DNA from: Scatophagus argus
Lineage: Eukaryota > Chordata > Actinopteri > Scatophagidae
Assembly: GCF_020382885.2 (NCBI RefSeq)
Contig: NC_058494.1
Coordinates: 13,410,001 to 13,474,000 of the forward strand
DNA length: 64,000 bases
Direction of reading: 5' to 3'
Positions 1 to 15,300 of this stretch are shown here, in pieces (position 1 is the first letter of the stretch; each line of letters opens with the position of its first letter). Under the pieces are notes generated by a model. The model ran no database searches, was not told the origin of the DNA, and was given only the letters and a program-made list of their open reading frames with translations. The position numbers and the translations under genes were made by a program.

Positions 1-1444
1 TCCAAAAGTTTAGTGTCTCCCTCTCTGGCCCCCCTGTTAACAAATCCTTACAAAACCTTATGTTCAATGCCACGCATGTCTAGCAATTAAAATACCTTTA
101 ACTTATTTATTTATTTTTTAGCAGACCTAAAATTTGGTGTCAAGAGTTAAATACAGCCCCAGACTTCCAAAGATTTACACCAGGTTTGAAAAAAAAAACA
201 GGTTTCTTCAGGCAGAAGAACAATGTGGTATTAGATCGTGGTGGTTAAGAGGTCTGCAGATAAAACCTATAGGAAGATCACGAAATGTTGTTCTAATGAG
301 AAGTAGAGAAACAAGCAAAGGCAAGGAGACCAACCAGATGACATTCTGTCAACGTGCTTCAGCTGACAATAAGAGAATTTATAGTTTTATTATTGGGACT
401 ACAAACTTAAAATTGCAAGCAATTAAAGCCACATCCAGGTAAGAATAATACTACAGGCAAAATCAGCCCCAGGGGATAGAGGTGCCATGAAAGCACTAAC
501 CAGTGGAAGGTGGACAAAGAAGTGAATTTCCATCCCTGCTTTACAATCATACCTAGGGGAAATTAGAACCTTACTTGGCTTTCATGCTTTTGGAAAATGA
601 GAGGAAAATCACATCATTAAATGAGGAAAGAACAGTAATCAAATCCATCTCATTCCCGCGGCGAGACGTAAGTTCTCTCAGCATGGCAGCTGCTCCCACC
701 TGAACCTACAAGTGACACCAAGTCGAACTCCCAATATCAGGCCAAAAAGCTGAACTTTTCAAGTGCATTAGTTGCAGAGCTATATTCACTCAGATTAGTT
801 TTCTGATAAGTACAGGGAGAAGTGACTAGCAGACACTGCCTGCTGCAGTATCTCCTTTCTCTTCTACTTTCTTTTCCTCATCCTCCTCATTCTCTCCTCT
901 CTCCAGTGCTTCCCATCCTCCATGATAGGAAATGCACATAGTCAACCACTGTAACTGCTTTTTCTTGAATGTAGTCTAATGTACTGCTCTCATTTCTTTT
1001 ACTGCATCTTGTTGGCCACAAAACAGATAACTCCAACTTCACACCAGCTGTATTTGGGGACCAACGTGAATCTTCAGATCACACATCTGTTGCACGCTTT
1101 TCTTTATTAAAAAAAAACATTTTTTTTTTGCTTTTTTTAACTTCAGTACTGTAATGCAAAACACACAGTAGCAATGAAAGGCACACCTTACCAATACTGC
1201 AGTACTGGCTGAAATTATTTTATTCCCATTTAAACAAAACAAAATAAAAAATGGAATAAAATTTTTGAGCTAAGTCACTGAAACTGCTCATCCAGTCCAT
1301 GTAACTGACATAGATTTCAGACAGTCCTCAATTGGTTTTCTGTCACACACAAGTGTGTTTCATGGTGGCAGACATTACATCTATCAGGGCCAATCAACCA
1401 AGCGCTGGGTCACCTGTCTTGTTTGACAGACTTGGAGCCTTCAT

Positions 1445-1447
<3 letters not shown>

Positions 1448-1530
<83 letters not shown>
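1448..1530. repeat. compound microsatellite (TC)n(CA)n
   Basis: About 21 TC units (1448-1490) run directly into 20 CA units (1491-1530). A second CA tract follows at 1635-1660. It lies in rhbdl3 intron 1 and is probably highly length-polymorphic. Confidence 0.97.
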
Positions 1531-1534
<4 letters not shown>

Positions 1535-4500
1535 TGTCTGAGGCCATCAGAAATTAGCATAGGCCGTCACTGTTTCCTTGCCAACTGGCTTGTAACCAGG
1601 CAACATTGGTCAGTGTGAAGATGTCTTCAGTGGCTACACACACACACACACACACACAGAGGGAGAGATGGAGCTTGATATATGAATAGTTGTCAGACAC
1701 TACAGTATTACTTTAAATCCAAAGACATCTGACCCCCTTACTATGAAGAATATAGTTACACAAGGCCACAGACAGACTATACCTCGACTAAAGCAGCTTA
1801 TTTCATTGACAAAACCTCATCCAACAAGTAAATTACATATAAACCACAGGAGCGGTTTCACTCTTAGTAACTATTGCTGTCTGTCTACAAGTACCTTTCT
1901 TTCATGTAACCTTGATCATTAAGCACTCGTCACATTGTTGAGACTGAAGGAGGAAATCTTAACGGGACAAAGTGCTTTTTAGCAAGGTTAATCCTTCAAG
2001 GTATAATGATATTGGTGGAAAGAATCCACTTTAGATCATATAAGTGAAACCTTGGATCAGCTAGAAATCAGACAAATAGATCTCAGAGTCATTATTTCAG
2101 TCCATCTGTGCATGGCAGGCAATTTAACCAAGATAATGATCAGTGTCCCATTCTCTCAAAGCTTTGGGTGATATCAAAGCAGCTACTAGACTGTTTTGTC
2201 TGCTTTATTTCAGACGTACTCTGATTCTTTCTTTGTCACAGACACTTTTGAATGGTGTCTGGAGAGCTGATATGCTGTGTAACTCGCGTTCAACAGGTCT
2301 CTGCAAACCTCACATCAAATAAGTTTTCACTGAAGGTGTGAAATGTTTACTGTTGAATAACACTGCCGTCCTCCTCATCTCATTTTTTTTTTTTTAAAAT
2401 GCCTGAAGCAAACTTTCTTCTAGAGAAAGCATCAGAAAACTTCCACATCTTCCATGTCACCACAGAAACCTGAGCACTGATACTACTTTCCAACATTAAT
2501 GTTTTTAGCAAATACAGTATCAATAAACTCGATCAGCCAGCAGCATGTTCTGTCTCTGCTCCATCGACATCTCTACTAATTCCCAACATATCGCTGCAGC
2601 TCGCTCCACAGCCAGCCACTGAGATCTATGACCTATCACTACAGGAGAAGATTGCACACCCACTAGCCATCCCTGTTCACTGTCTCAGCCACAATCCTGA
2701 GCATTCATTAACACAGACTCACACACACACTTTATTGCACTGTTATTGCACAGAGCCCATTTCCTCCCTACAAACTCAGTCCCCAAAGTTTAAAGCCATA
2801 TTCTCCTGTAGGTTTAATGCTATCACAGACAGATAGGCACTCAGGTCTCTGGGAGACAAGATGCAATCAGAATATCATCAGGATTTTTATTTGACAGATA
2901 CTTCAACATCAGGCATAGACTGTTCAGCATACAGACTCTGGATGCTATGACCACCAAATCCTGTGCTGGTAGCTTCTGTCGCCATGGATGCAAAAGATGA
3001 CTGCCACGGTAGCCACGTTTCTATCAATGTATCGCACTGGGAGAGATGGATGGAAAGGGAAAACATGCAAAACCTTGGTCAGTTTTGCAAAATTTATATC
3101 ACACAAGCTTGAGGTGGCTTTTTTGAAAATGACTTAATGCGCTTAATTTAATTTAATCCTTTCTCATAGTCTCTATGTTTTCTTTTACTTTGGGCTTAAG
3201 CACAGTTGTTTTCTTTTTTAAATTTTAGAGGCAGACATCTAAGAGAGAATGAAGGGACGAAACAGAGAAAAGCTTTGGAAATGCATTAGTGCGGACATGG
3301 AGATGGAGAGGACAGACAGGTTGATAGAGCTGGGAGAGACAGACAGACTAAATGAGAGAGACCCCCAGGGTGTCTCCAGAAGCATGCAGCAGACAGCCAA
3401 ACGACCCTCAGCAGGCTCTCAAAGCATGTGTTCAAATAAACACTTTACCCCCTGTCACTGCTGGTGAAAGCATTCACACTGAAGACAAGCAGTATGAAGA
3501 CAAAGTGAAACACAAACAAAAACACACACAAACCAGACCTACAAACACTCCTGAGAAAGGGAAAGCTTTAAGCACTCCGGCTATTAATGTCACTCTCTGA
3601 GAAACAAACGTGAGCCCTATTTGCTAAGAAACATGGAGAAATCAAAATCCTTGTCAAACACAGTATCTGTGAGTATCTGTGTCACTCAAGCACAGGGCAG
3701 AGGCAGGTCAGAACTGAGACAAAGACGGAGATTGGCGACCTTTTCCCCCCAGACCTCCCATTTACACTGAGGTGAGAACCCCTCATTACTGCTGGGCCAA
3801 ACCCTCGATCAAACATCCCTTCATGCATTCAGCAGCGCTTCACAGAATAAGAAGGGGAACAAAAAGATGGGAGAAACATTTGTTTAACGATCCATCCCCG
3901 GGCTGTCTTTCTCTCCCATTCAGTCCCTTATTCTGCTCCAGGCTTGCCCTGAGGTCAACCCCCCTCCACAACACCATCAAAACCATGCACCACTGATGGC
4001 AGCGGTTCCATTCAGCATAGAGATTTATGATCTCTAATAGCTGGCAAATGGACCGGAGGCTGGGGCTGCCCCAAGGGGAGGCCCCCTGAATTATTTTCTT
4101 CAAATCTCAAGAAGAAAAGAAATGGGAAAAAAGGGGGGAGCTAAGCGAGGCTGCGGGTGAGGACGGGTGAGCTAGCGGGACTGTCAGAAACGTTTTCAAG
4201 GTTGCCATCTGGGTCGTGGTGGACCCTTCAAACTGTCTGTCAATCTTCAACAAGAGCCCCTCCCTAGCAGAAGGATAAGACTGTGGTGAGAAAAGCACAT
4301 ATTATAACAGCACGACATATGCCCTCTGCCACCACTGACACTTCACTTCCTGGGTTGCTTTGGGATACTTTCTCAAGCAGGAGCTTTTATTAATCAGCTA
4401 CAATCAGGCGGTCAGCCAGTCAGCTGTCCCCTGATCCTTGGTGGTGGTGGAAAGCCTCACTAGGGCACCCTCTCTTCATAATCCTATTCCCATAATCCTC

Positions 4501-4849
4501 AGAGGTCAGCGAGTAAGAAACAATCTCACTGAGCAACTCCTCTTTCCTTTTAAGGTGAAGACAAGAGTTCTTTCAAACTGCATTACTGAAGCAGAAAAAA
4601 AACTTCCAGAAAAGGGAGGTCAGGCTGTTAAAGGCTGTTGAGGTCAACATAATCACTTCAGGCATCAGCCAAAAGATTTGCATCTCCATGAAATCAAGAT
4701 GAAGCACATCTTTTTTGCAGGGAAATGACTTCCTTCACTTTCTGAACTGAAGATGTTGCTGCCAAATCATTTGAGAACCAAAACGTGTTTAAAACATCTG
4801 TTTAATCAAGATTCACAAGACTTTTAAACTTTTGTACTTGATTGTCTGT

Positions 4850-5045
4850 TTAAAGAAACAGTTTGGCAATTTGGCTCATTCTTGCAGAGAGCTAGATGAG
4901 AAGACTGGTACCACTTTCACGTCTGTATGTCAAATATGAAGCCAAACTAAGTCAATCCGGGGGCAGATTAGTTTAGTTTAGCATTAAGATTGGAAACAGG
5001 GGAAAACTTCTATCTTGGCTCTGTCCAAAGGTAACAAACTCTCCT
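4850..5045 (+). repeat. old interspersed teleost repeat (SINE/MITE-like)
   Basis: The stretch has the landmark phrases of a very common teleost dispersed repeat: a start like gtttaaagaaacagtttggc, then gctagatgagaagactggta, gtttagcattaagattgga and ctggctctgtccaaaggtaa. Family membership is from memory of fish genomes. The copy has several differences from the form I remember and is not coding. Boundaries are approximate. Confidence 0.55.
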
Positions 5046-6713
5046 ACCAACGTAGAGAAAGAGAAAACACAGAGCTGTTTCATTCAAGTACACAGACAAA
5101 CAAAAATACACACATCACTTACTGCAACTGACATTTTTAAAAAGTTGCGCTTATTTTGGGAAGACTCTGCTGTAGGAGTGACAGATAAAAAGGGATCCTT
5201 ATTCCATCTGTAATGGAACTGTAAGTTATCACAATCTTGGCAGCTGTTCCCCTGAAGGAGATAATTCTTATCATATTGACACCCTCGGTGCCACACACTG
5301 ACAGGCACCCTGAGGAGCCTCTGTATCTGCAACTCTGGCTGCACTAAACCCAGCATCAAAGATGAGAATTCCCCCTGTTTGCCCCTGAAACTCTGAGAAG
5401 ATTTCTATTGGACATGGCAACACTTTGAGGGTGACAATGTTGTCACTGGACAGGGAAACCCAAAGGCTCTTCATAGCCCTGTTTTCACACACTTCCATGC
5501 AGTTTGGGTAATCTGATTCTTACTGCACCAAGGACATGCTGGAATTTGATCACTAGAGCCACATTTGGAGCAACATGACCATACATTGGGATAGACTGCC
5601 ACAGTGAAATCCTTCCAAATTTACTTCCCAATCCTAAAAGTCATACCTAATTGGTATTCAAGACACGAGAAGAACAGCAAAAGTTCAAAAGCAAGTGGGA
5701 ATTCAACAGCTAGTAAGGAAGTTCCCAGAAAAAAAATCTAAATTGATGCAATTAATACAGTTCTTACTGCCCCATAGCAGAAAATGAAAATAGCAGCTCT
5801 CAAAGGGACTGACTTATGTGCTCAAAGGGCAGCAGCATTAATGCTGGCCAGAATCTCCAGTAGCTCATATAGTTTCTGAGCAATTTCCAGATTCTTAATT
5901 TTCCAACAAATCCACATTTCGTGAGATTTCTTTGACAATGGCCTTTAAAAATTGTGGCTGCGTTAACTAGACTGCCAGCTCAGTTTTTTCATCAAAGTCA
6001 GCCACGGTCTCATTTCACTTTACATAAAAAACATTAATATAAGTTCCCCCACAAAGAGGTGAACTTGCAGTTACTGAGCTGACATACTGGTGTTGGTACT
6101 GGGAGAAAAAACAGTAACAATGGACTGTGTCACATTGTTACTTCAAAGGTGAGCTTTCTAGCCTTCAGTGTTTGTTTTCAAGACCCAGACAACCAATTTA
6201 CATGAATTCTCACCTGCTCAGCCATGAAATGAGCACAAATATCACAAGAAGTTGGGGTAAAGTCCAAAGGCCTGTGACGATATATTAGACAGTGATTAAT
6301 TATCTCTATACTGGAGTAATCTCTGCACAACGGACATGTCTGTATTGTGAAAATATGACAACAGTTTTTAATTTTATTTTCAGATGACAGAGGTTAAACT
6401 CTATGGTGAAAAGAAAAAAAATTCTATAAATAGTCATGGCTGACGTAGGATATAAATATACTTCAAAGAAGGGAATCACAGAATCTTCTCAGACCCTGGC
6501 CTACTTTGGCAAGAGCTTCCATCAGTGAATTATATACAAGACATCAGGCCAGGTGTTTTTGAGGGAATGATTCCATGCATTGAATGAGCAACCTTTTTAC
6601 CTTTTTATTTCTCCTAATAAAAACACACTGGCATTCAGTAACAACACTGCTACGAAGATGTCACATCAGAGAGTAAAGGGTCAAAAATGGCTATGTTTTT
6701 GTTTGGTCTGTTT

Positions 6714-6734
6714 TGTGTGTGTGTGTGTGTGTGT
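6714..6734. repeat. (GT)n microsatellite
   Basis: About ten GT units inside rhbdl3 intron 1. Similar short CA or GT tracts occur at 8643-8660, 8770-8782 and 8912-8930. Confidence 0.9.
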
Positions 6735-9700
6735 TTTGTCACATGGTTTCTCTTTGCCACTGTTCACCACTTCAGCACTTTGGACCTGCTGGCAGATGCC
6801 CTGTAAGACGACACGGAGGGGACAGGACAGGCAACGCGGGGATCTGGGTGAAAGCTAAGCACTGTCCCTCACCTTGGGCATCTGCTGAGCCTGCCGGGCT
6901 GGGCCAAGCCAGGTTGCCAAGACAACAGCAAAACAACCAAGGCATCCAAGAATAGCTGAATACTTTTATTTGTGAGTCCTACTAAATTCAGCAAGCCATG
7001 CTGATGAGGTTCACAATGGAGGCCCTAAAAATAATGACATGATGTTAACCTGATTAACTCAATATGTGCAAGACAACAGTTAGACATAACCAGCATAACC
7101 ATAACCCACATAATGTAGCAGGATCTTCAAACTCAGGCGTGCAATTTTTTTGTAGAAAGATGAACACCGGAAGTCGATCCAGAAACAAATGTGTCATGTT
7201 GCATTTGTGTGTTAGGACTTCTCGAAATGTTTTTGAGTTTTTCTCATAATGTCACGATTCTGTCTGAAAATATCAAATTTGTCCAGAAAATATAAATACC
7301 TTATTGTACAAATATTTTACTTTTATTGGGAAAATTACTTACTTGCCAATATTTTCTTAAAATATTCTTAGTCTATATAGTAGTAATCTCTAATTGTTCA
7401 TTCTTGAAATGTTTGGTGTTTTTTGTTATTTGTAACAAAAGAGGCTCTTAATAGTTTCATAAAAAGTGAAAATAATGCCACTTGCCAATCAGCATGTATT
7501 TGTGGGTAAACAAACCAAAACAAAGGCATTGAATCATGAATAAGCAGAAAAAAATATGTTAGTGCAAACCATCATTTTCAGCTGATTATTCACACAGACC
7601 TGACTCTTCTGTGAATGTTAACAAGATCGTTCCTACTGCCTTTGTTTGGGATGTTAAAACTAGGAAAACTGCAGAGTCTGGGGGAAGCTACTCATGTGTT
7701 TAAATTATCTGAGCAATCTCGTCAGACAGACGGATCTGATGCAGGACTGCAGAGAGAAAGACCGCTATGGGAGAGACTACTGTGTTTATCTGAGTTTACC
7801 CCAGGCCCAACGCTGTCTGGGACCCCACCTGCTTTGTGCCGAGTGGAGACTATGTTTATTTCCGTACATGAGATGTCATGTAAAGACACACTGCTTTGCT
7901 GGTTGCAAGGGACGCTTTAGGAATCTGGGTTGTCATGTAAACACAAACCAAAGATGGGAGCACAGTGGGGCGACAAATGACAAACGAAGCATGGGGTTGC
8001 ACTTCTGTACAGATTTGTATGAAAAAATAGATGATCGCTCCAAAACAAAAAAAAAACAGAAATGTTTTTAGAAAATGGCAAGAGTGAATCCAGAGACAGC
8101 AGTGGCTGTGAAGTGCAAACTGAATGCTTTACCTACAGGTTTAGCATGGGCACATACAAAGAAGAAAACAAAGAATAAAAAAAAGAAAAAGCTATTATCT
8201 TTGAATAATGAGTGTCTCGCATTATCTTATCTACACTCCAGTCGGCCGTGACTTCAGTGCAGACTCTCCAGGGAGAGGAGGAGAAGGTGGAATAAACAGG
8301 GAGATGCTGGTGAGGCGGTTTGTTTGATCAGTGCTTCATGGACAGCTGAGCACATAGCAAGACAAATTGATCTGAAAGCCAGCAAACAATTTAGAGTTCA
8401 AATCCAAAAAGTGTAGCTGCCATCATAAATCCAGCACGCAGGCATAAACATCTGCGCTGGTGGTTGTCAGCTGCTGTTTGCAGTGGTCATCTGACGCTGC
8501 CATCTGTCTCGGTCAAGACTGAACTTTTCTTCCAACAAGAGAGCAGAGGGGAATGGAAGAGTTGGCTGGGTTGTACATTGGGAGTGGACTGTTCCCTGAT
8601 GGGCAGTGCTTGATTGAAGAGGCAGAAATCAGTTAGCACAAGCACACACACACACACACAAACAGGTGTACGCAGCAAACACAGGGTTATTGTACACATG
8701 TCAACAGTGCACCTGCCAGACTTCACTGTGGGCCTGTAAGACCCATGGCATAGGAATGTGTCCCAAAATATGTGTGTGTGTGTTTGTTGGGATTGCACTT
8801 GGTGAACATTCCTGTAACGTCAATGAGATATGTGACACAAAACAGACATTTTCCACAGGTCTCCATAACCTCTGAGCTGCCACTATAAAACAGGAGGCCC
8901 ACAAGTCTGTCACACACACACACACACACAAGCCCCCAGGTGTCAGTGTGATGGGTCATGGCCGGCACAGCAATCTGTCAACAGCTCTGTAACCATAACC
9001 TGTGAGAAGATATTACAGTTTCAGCCATCACAAGTGAATGGACCTGTAGAGGATCAGTGACATCAGATCAGACTTGAAAGTATGCAGGGAAATGTACTTC
9101 CCTCTCAAGCTAAGTTTTTTCCTTTCTTCGCCTGAATACTTCTACCAAATTCGCTTGTTTTGAGCATGCTGACACTGTAGACTGACTAAGCCTGAAAATA
9201 GCTTTTTCAGTTTTTAGCAGGCTCAGTGTGGACATTAATGTGGCTTAAGAAACACTGCTCATGGCCTCCTCAACTGGTGCAGCTAAACATGAAAAAAAAA
9301 AACCAATAAGGCATCAGTCAATCTGCTTCACTGCAAAGAATGAATCATAATAATCTAAGAACTGACAGACACTGAACTCACAACAAGCAACCTCGCAAAA
9401 AAACACTCCATGCTGCTTAATCAAACTCTAATTTGATGTTTTTCCACTGGAGCCCTTCAGTTTTTCTGCTGCTATTATAAAACTGATGAACAAGTGTGTG
9501 GTGACGGCTGTGAACTGTATATGGAGCTAATTAAAAGAGATGAGATGAGAGCCTCGATGAGCAGATTGAGACCGAAGCCTCTTCACGTCTGCAGTGTCGT
9601 CCACTTGACTGTGATGAGGGATCGAACTTTAGCACAAAAAGATGAGAGACAAAAAAAAAAGCAGATGAAAGATAGAAGGTAGAAAGCAAACAATTCAGGG

Positions 9701-12238
9701 CTAATTTCAAAATTCACTGTGACACTGGTCCTCAAAGGAAGCAGTCACACCCACTCGCCACCGCAAACGCTTCCTTGGTGGGCGTTGTGCTGTCACTTCA
9801 ACTGTCCTCCTTTGACCTCGAATAATGGGTTTACATTTTAGAGTTTGGTGGATACAAATATACCGTATGTACACACTCACACAAAGCATAAGGCGGTTGC
9901 CAGATCACTGAGCTGTTCACCTATAAAAAGAGGCACTCTGATTCCATGACATCACTGCTGTGAGTCTGCACACTGTAGCCAATTACAGGTAAACTGGAGC
10001 TTCTTCTTCTTCCTCCCGTTTACAGATCGACAGGTCGCAGCAGCTATTTTTACCTCTGCATAAAAGCAGAAGCTGTTTTCACACTCCGCCAACTGGAACT
10101 GTGCCTTTCATTAAGAAAATCTATTTAGAGCCAAGCAGGGGAGAGGCAGAGGAGCAAGGAAAGATGAGCTCTGATTAAATCTTTCAATGAAAATGTTTGG
10201 GGCTCCGTCAGTTATTTCGTCATCACACAGCCCGAACAGGGCGGGGTGCAGCTTGATGCCACTTTTACAATTCTGAACCGAGACAGCCCAGTTCAACACC
10301 GCCAAGACTCAGCTGGTGTCAATCACTGCTCTATGTTAAATGAGCAGGTCAGCAGACTGTGACCCCACCATCTGTGTATGTGTCAGTGGCAATTAGGCTG
10401 AGAAGCACACGAGTATATCGTAGCTACATGGATAACAGAGAGAAAAACCAACTTGCTATAAAGGAACAAAACCCAAGAAGAGAAAATATTTCTGTCACAG
10501 GATCATCAACAGTTCTGATATGAACCATTTTCTGTTTGTCAGGTATCTTGAAATTTTGGACATAAGAAGTGAGACATCCTGACTTACTAAAAAAATAATA
10601 ACTTAACAGCTGCATATAGTCTCTTCTACTGTAGTCATCAGAAATTGCAGTGACCACTGTTATGATCTCATTGTCTACACCTCCATTTGCTTTTAATGTA
10701 GGTAAAACTGACAGGGTGTGGCTGACATGCTCTGCACCAGTAAACGCAGCTGAGGGTTCCCAGTTGGCTTATCCATTAAGTGCCTGTTACCTGGGTGGTG
10801 GTCCATTCATTTGAAGTGTACTCAAAAAAAAAAAAAAGAAAAGAAAAAAGAGAGAGAGAAGAGGGAGAACGACACTGAGAAGGTGCCAGCTGTGCCATGC
10901 AATGAGGCGAGACGGCACTGCTAGACAAAACTACTCTAAATAATAACCTTGCTTTTCTCGCGCCACGGACGCCAAATGTCTAACAAGCTCATTGAAAGGC
11001 ACAACAGAAACACTGGGAAACACGAGCCCCACTGGGAACAGGTGGCTTCCCCATCATTGAAATTCTGCTTGTTTTAATTAATGACGCTAGCTGGGCTATT
11101 CCAGCAACACACATCACTGTCGTTACTCAGGTTAAGAAGTTACAGGGTGAGTCATGTACCACACGGCTAGTAGAGCAGACGTATATGCTGAGAATTTCCC
11201 TGTGGCTAGAGAGCAAGATGTGAAAAACTTTTATTTGTGCCGTTACAGTGAGGGCCTTTTGGGATCACACCTCACATTCAGAGGTTTTTCTATGCCACCA
11301 AGCAAGAAATTAAGGCGAAAACACTTCAATGGAAACTATGCAGCCATGTGAAAGTGTTTAATCACTAAGCTCCTGCAGGCGCTTGCCTGGGGCATTTCAA
11401 CATGCTGTTAGGAGCAGGCTGTCAACAGAAAGGCATTTTTGGACAGACAAAAGGATTTCTCTCACATAAAGCCCAAATTCAAAGGAATGTCACTGTTCAC
11501 TGATAGTGGTGCTAGCAGTAGTAGTGGTAGAGCCATTCAATTAAAAACAAAACATGTTTCTGTTAGACACAAAAACTGCGTGAGTGGTTTGTATACACCC
11601 CGTCCCTACTTTAAGTTGAGCAAAATTTCCAGGCTGTACACCTGGGAACTTCCAGTCTCAGGCTTTATACGCGCTGGGACATTCCCATCCTCCGTAGATA
11701 ACGACTTAGTGCGTCTTGTGCTGTAGGTGCAGCCCTTAATTATTCCATGTTGCACAAAATCGCTCACCGTACTGAAGGTACAAAGAGATAGAGAAGCCTT
11801 ATAGATTTCACCTTTTACAAACAAACATGAGAAGAATGAGGTGAAAGACAATTCTTGTAAAATATTCTTAATTTAGCTACAGTCGTTGAAGGAAATGCAT
11901 CTGATGTGGCTTCCGAGGGAGCACTAAATAAATGTGTTTGGTTCATTTTGGGGTGTGATTTAAACACACTTAATATGGTTTATCAGATAAATCCTGGACA
12001 TAAACTGTGTGTCCATCTGCACATCCCCACAAATCCTTAAAAAAAAAACAACAACAACAACAACAAGGAGCAGTGGTCCATGTGCATGTCAGTTAGCACA
12101 GGACTGAGATTTCAACAGGCCCTCTTTCTTCCTTTGGGTGACACACATATTATTTGTAATCTGGTTACCATGACTGCAGTCTTTCCAGATTGGTCTGTTT
12201 GTGTCTGGAGGACAGAAAGAGGCTGGGACACTTTGATT

Positions 12239-12252
12239 ATGAGAGAGAGGGG

Positions 12253-12301
<49 letters not shown>

Positions 12302-12364
12302 GGGGGAGAGAGAGGGAAAGAGAGAGAAAGAGGGAGGGGGGGGGGGAGAGAGAGGGAGAGAGGG
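12239..12364. repeat. polypurine GA-rich tract
   Basis: About 125 bases are almost entirely G and A on the plus strand, built from GA dinucleotides interrupted by G runs (including a run of about ten G). Long mirror-like purine tracts of this kind can form triplex DNA. All open frames over it are low-complexity shadows and do not encode a protein. Confidence 0.95.
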
Positions 12365-15300
12365 TAGTGCAGCTGCAATCCTCCAGCATCTTCTCTGCTT
12401 CATTAGATGTCCCCTCTGTGTCCAGTCCTAATGTTTGTTTCAGAGGATGGACAACACGAATGAAAACATTCAGAGGTACTTCCTGGACACAGCGGAGGAA
12501 AGCACTTATACAGCAACAAAATCCTCCCCGGGGACACGAGAGAGGAGTGAAGGGAAATGTGAACAGAGCAACGCAGCACTTTGAGCCCAGCTCCCGATGG
12601 TCTGAAGTCCAGAAATTGATAGCTGTATGAACCAAGTTCACATGGGAGCAGGTAAAAATGATATGATGGGGAAGGTTTTGCACACAGCACAGCCTGGTGT
12701 AAAGGGAAAAAAGGATGAGGGAAAGAAAATGATGCTGTCTTTTTCTCTGCTTTGTAAACATCCCTGATGGGATGGACAGAAATGAATGTGGCCAGCATTT
12801 GACAAGGCAGAGATGCCAGAATTGATTAACACATGAGATGCAGCATTGTCTTCATCTCTCCCCATCTTATCTTGCCAATGTGTTACACTCACTGGAACAT
12901 TTCATTTAACTGAATAAGACAGCCACTGTCTATAAGGTCAAACTGTGGCTCACGGGACATTTGGAAGGGAAAAGAATGGAGCATGAAGAAACTACTTCAC
13001 AGCAAGTTTCGTTCGATCACATCTAAAGGCTATGGTGTGCTGTAAAGTTTCTGATTGGTCACACTTGAAGGAGTGATGAAAAGCTTGTCATCGTAGAATG
13101 AAATGAATATGATGACACACTCTTTCAGTCAGTTTCTCCTCAAAGACACTGATGGTGTCACAACATAGTACCATAGCACCTCTGCATACCTGGCCACTGC
13201 CTGAAGTGGGTGCGTTTGGATTGTTGGTTTCAGATTGAAACCAAAACCGATTGTAAAAGGCAGTAAATGCAGTGCATGTAGTGTCCTATATTGATATCCT
13301 TGATATTTGTAATTTTAATTTTACATCTGCCCCATCATACTGCTGCCAAATAATCTGAACAATACATACACTAGACCTCGCTGTGTGTATCTTTGCGTTA
13401 GTCAAATAATAGCCCACACCTTGTTCTGCTTTCACGCAGACTTTGTCTTTTGTCACTCATGTAGTGACGCAGGTTGCCAGACTGGTTTAAAATCCTCCTT
13501 TTCCATGTCTTTAGCAGCCCATCATTTTTCTTCCTTAGTAGTTTCACAGAAACTGGGGGAGACTGAGGTCAGCCCCTTGACAAATGTAGCAACTCATTGT
13601 GTGGAGGAAGAAAGGAAGGAGAATAAAAGAGTGAAAGGACGTTTGTTGCTGCCAGATCGGGCAGCGACCTCACAGTTCAGACAAACCAACGTTTTTTTAG
13701 ACCAACATCCACTTGAAGAAATTCAAAGCTGTGCTGCACACATAAAGAAAGCAGACTGAGAGGCCCACTTAATGCCTGTCCATAGAACATGCTCCATCAG
13801 AACTACACCCACTAACACAGCACACCCCAGCTAGCCTTTCCCGTAATCCCAGGGGACCTCAGTCTCCCCTTGAAAGAGTGAGCTTGACACGAGCCTCTGG
13901 CTCAACCCGAAACATCCCTGCTAACCCCCTGCACACACACACGTACACACACAGACAAGCACGCATACAATTCCCCCCCTATAGACAGCAGGGAGGTGGG
14001 AAGGGGCAGGCAGGTGCTGCAGCAACCCACAGACTGGTGGTATATAAATGTGCATGTGTGTATGCACATATGTGTGTGCGCACGTTTGAGAGCATGTGCG
14101 TGGATCGTAGGGGGTCCATTTGCCGTCTGTCAGTTCTGCTTGCATGATCAGCCAGTCTGTGTTTCTCTTCTCCTGGGGTTTCTTGGCTGCATCAGTGTGT
14201 GCCTCTTTGTGCATGTGTGTGTGCACGCCTGTATGTGTTTCTTACAAGATCAGGCGGGCTGACAGATCAATGCATCTCGCATTATGTATCACCCTAATTG
14301 CATCATCAGGGTCAATGTCAGCGGACGACGCGCACGCGTGCCTCCAGCACGCGCCTCTGATGCTCTCGCCTCCACGGGGCGTTTGGTACGAGGAAGCCGT
14401 GACCTGGTTGCATGTTATTCCATGATTGTAACCCAGCAGGCAAAGGATTTAAAGCTGCACCAGTCAAGATTTTGATCTAAAAATACATTTGTCTAATCAG
14501 CCTAAATCACGAGCTGGCTGAAAGAGAGAACACTTTGCCTTCTCCACCAGCTGAGACCTGATAGTTTCACCTTATCTAGCCAAATGAAATTCTAATGCTG
14601 GGTATATTTACCCTCAGAAAAAAGCTAATCAAAATGAATCAGGGATATAAAAACAACAGACAGCAACGAATAGCTGTATTTGCCAGCATGAGATCTTTTG
14701 GGATGCTTTGGGAGCACTGATTAGGATAGCAAACAAACATAAGTGAGCTGTGTTTAGTTAAACATCATGATGCGCAATTTCTAGGCATGGAAGTTAACTA
14801 AAAGTTATTTTTCTCTCTTGGTACCAATGTGCAAAATTTCCTTGTGCAGATTTAAGTCATTTCCATTAGTCATCAAGCCAGTGTTATGGCACAATTGCAA
14901 TGTCAAGGTCATGATGCATGGACAACATTTCTAAAAATCAGCCACTAAAAGTAATTTAAAGGTACGCATTACACAAAAGCACCAAATATTGACTTTTATC
15001 ACTTTAAAAAGCAACTGTATCCAGTTTTCTTATTAACCCTAATGCTTATAGTATAATGTTGCATGTCCCTTCAGTCAAAATCTTCCCCATGTTTCATGAC
15101 CTTTAAGCGGGATAATCCAGTGTTTCATCCTTTCAACACATCTGTGTTGCTTCAGGCTGATCACAGAGATTATGTCAAAGGTCACCAACAGTTCACACAC
15201 AGATGAGCATCTTCAGGACAAAACTGCTCCACAATGAGTGAAACATGCATATGGTGAGAGATTCAAGCCACTGTAAATTGCACTACATACCTTGTCAAAC

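Noticed and set aside
12237-12761. 174-codon open frame on the minus strand
   Set aside because: A large part is Ser/Leu/Pro low complexity read from the GA-rich tract; the rest has no splice sites or family resemblance.
13385-13759. 124-codon plus-strand open frame
   Set aside because: No recognisable domain, lies in the antisense of rhbdl3 intron 1, and is of a length expected by chance here.
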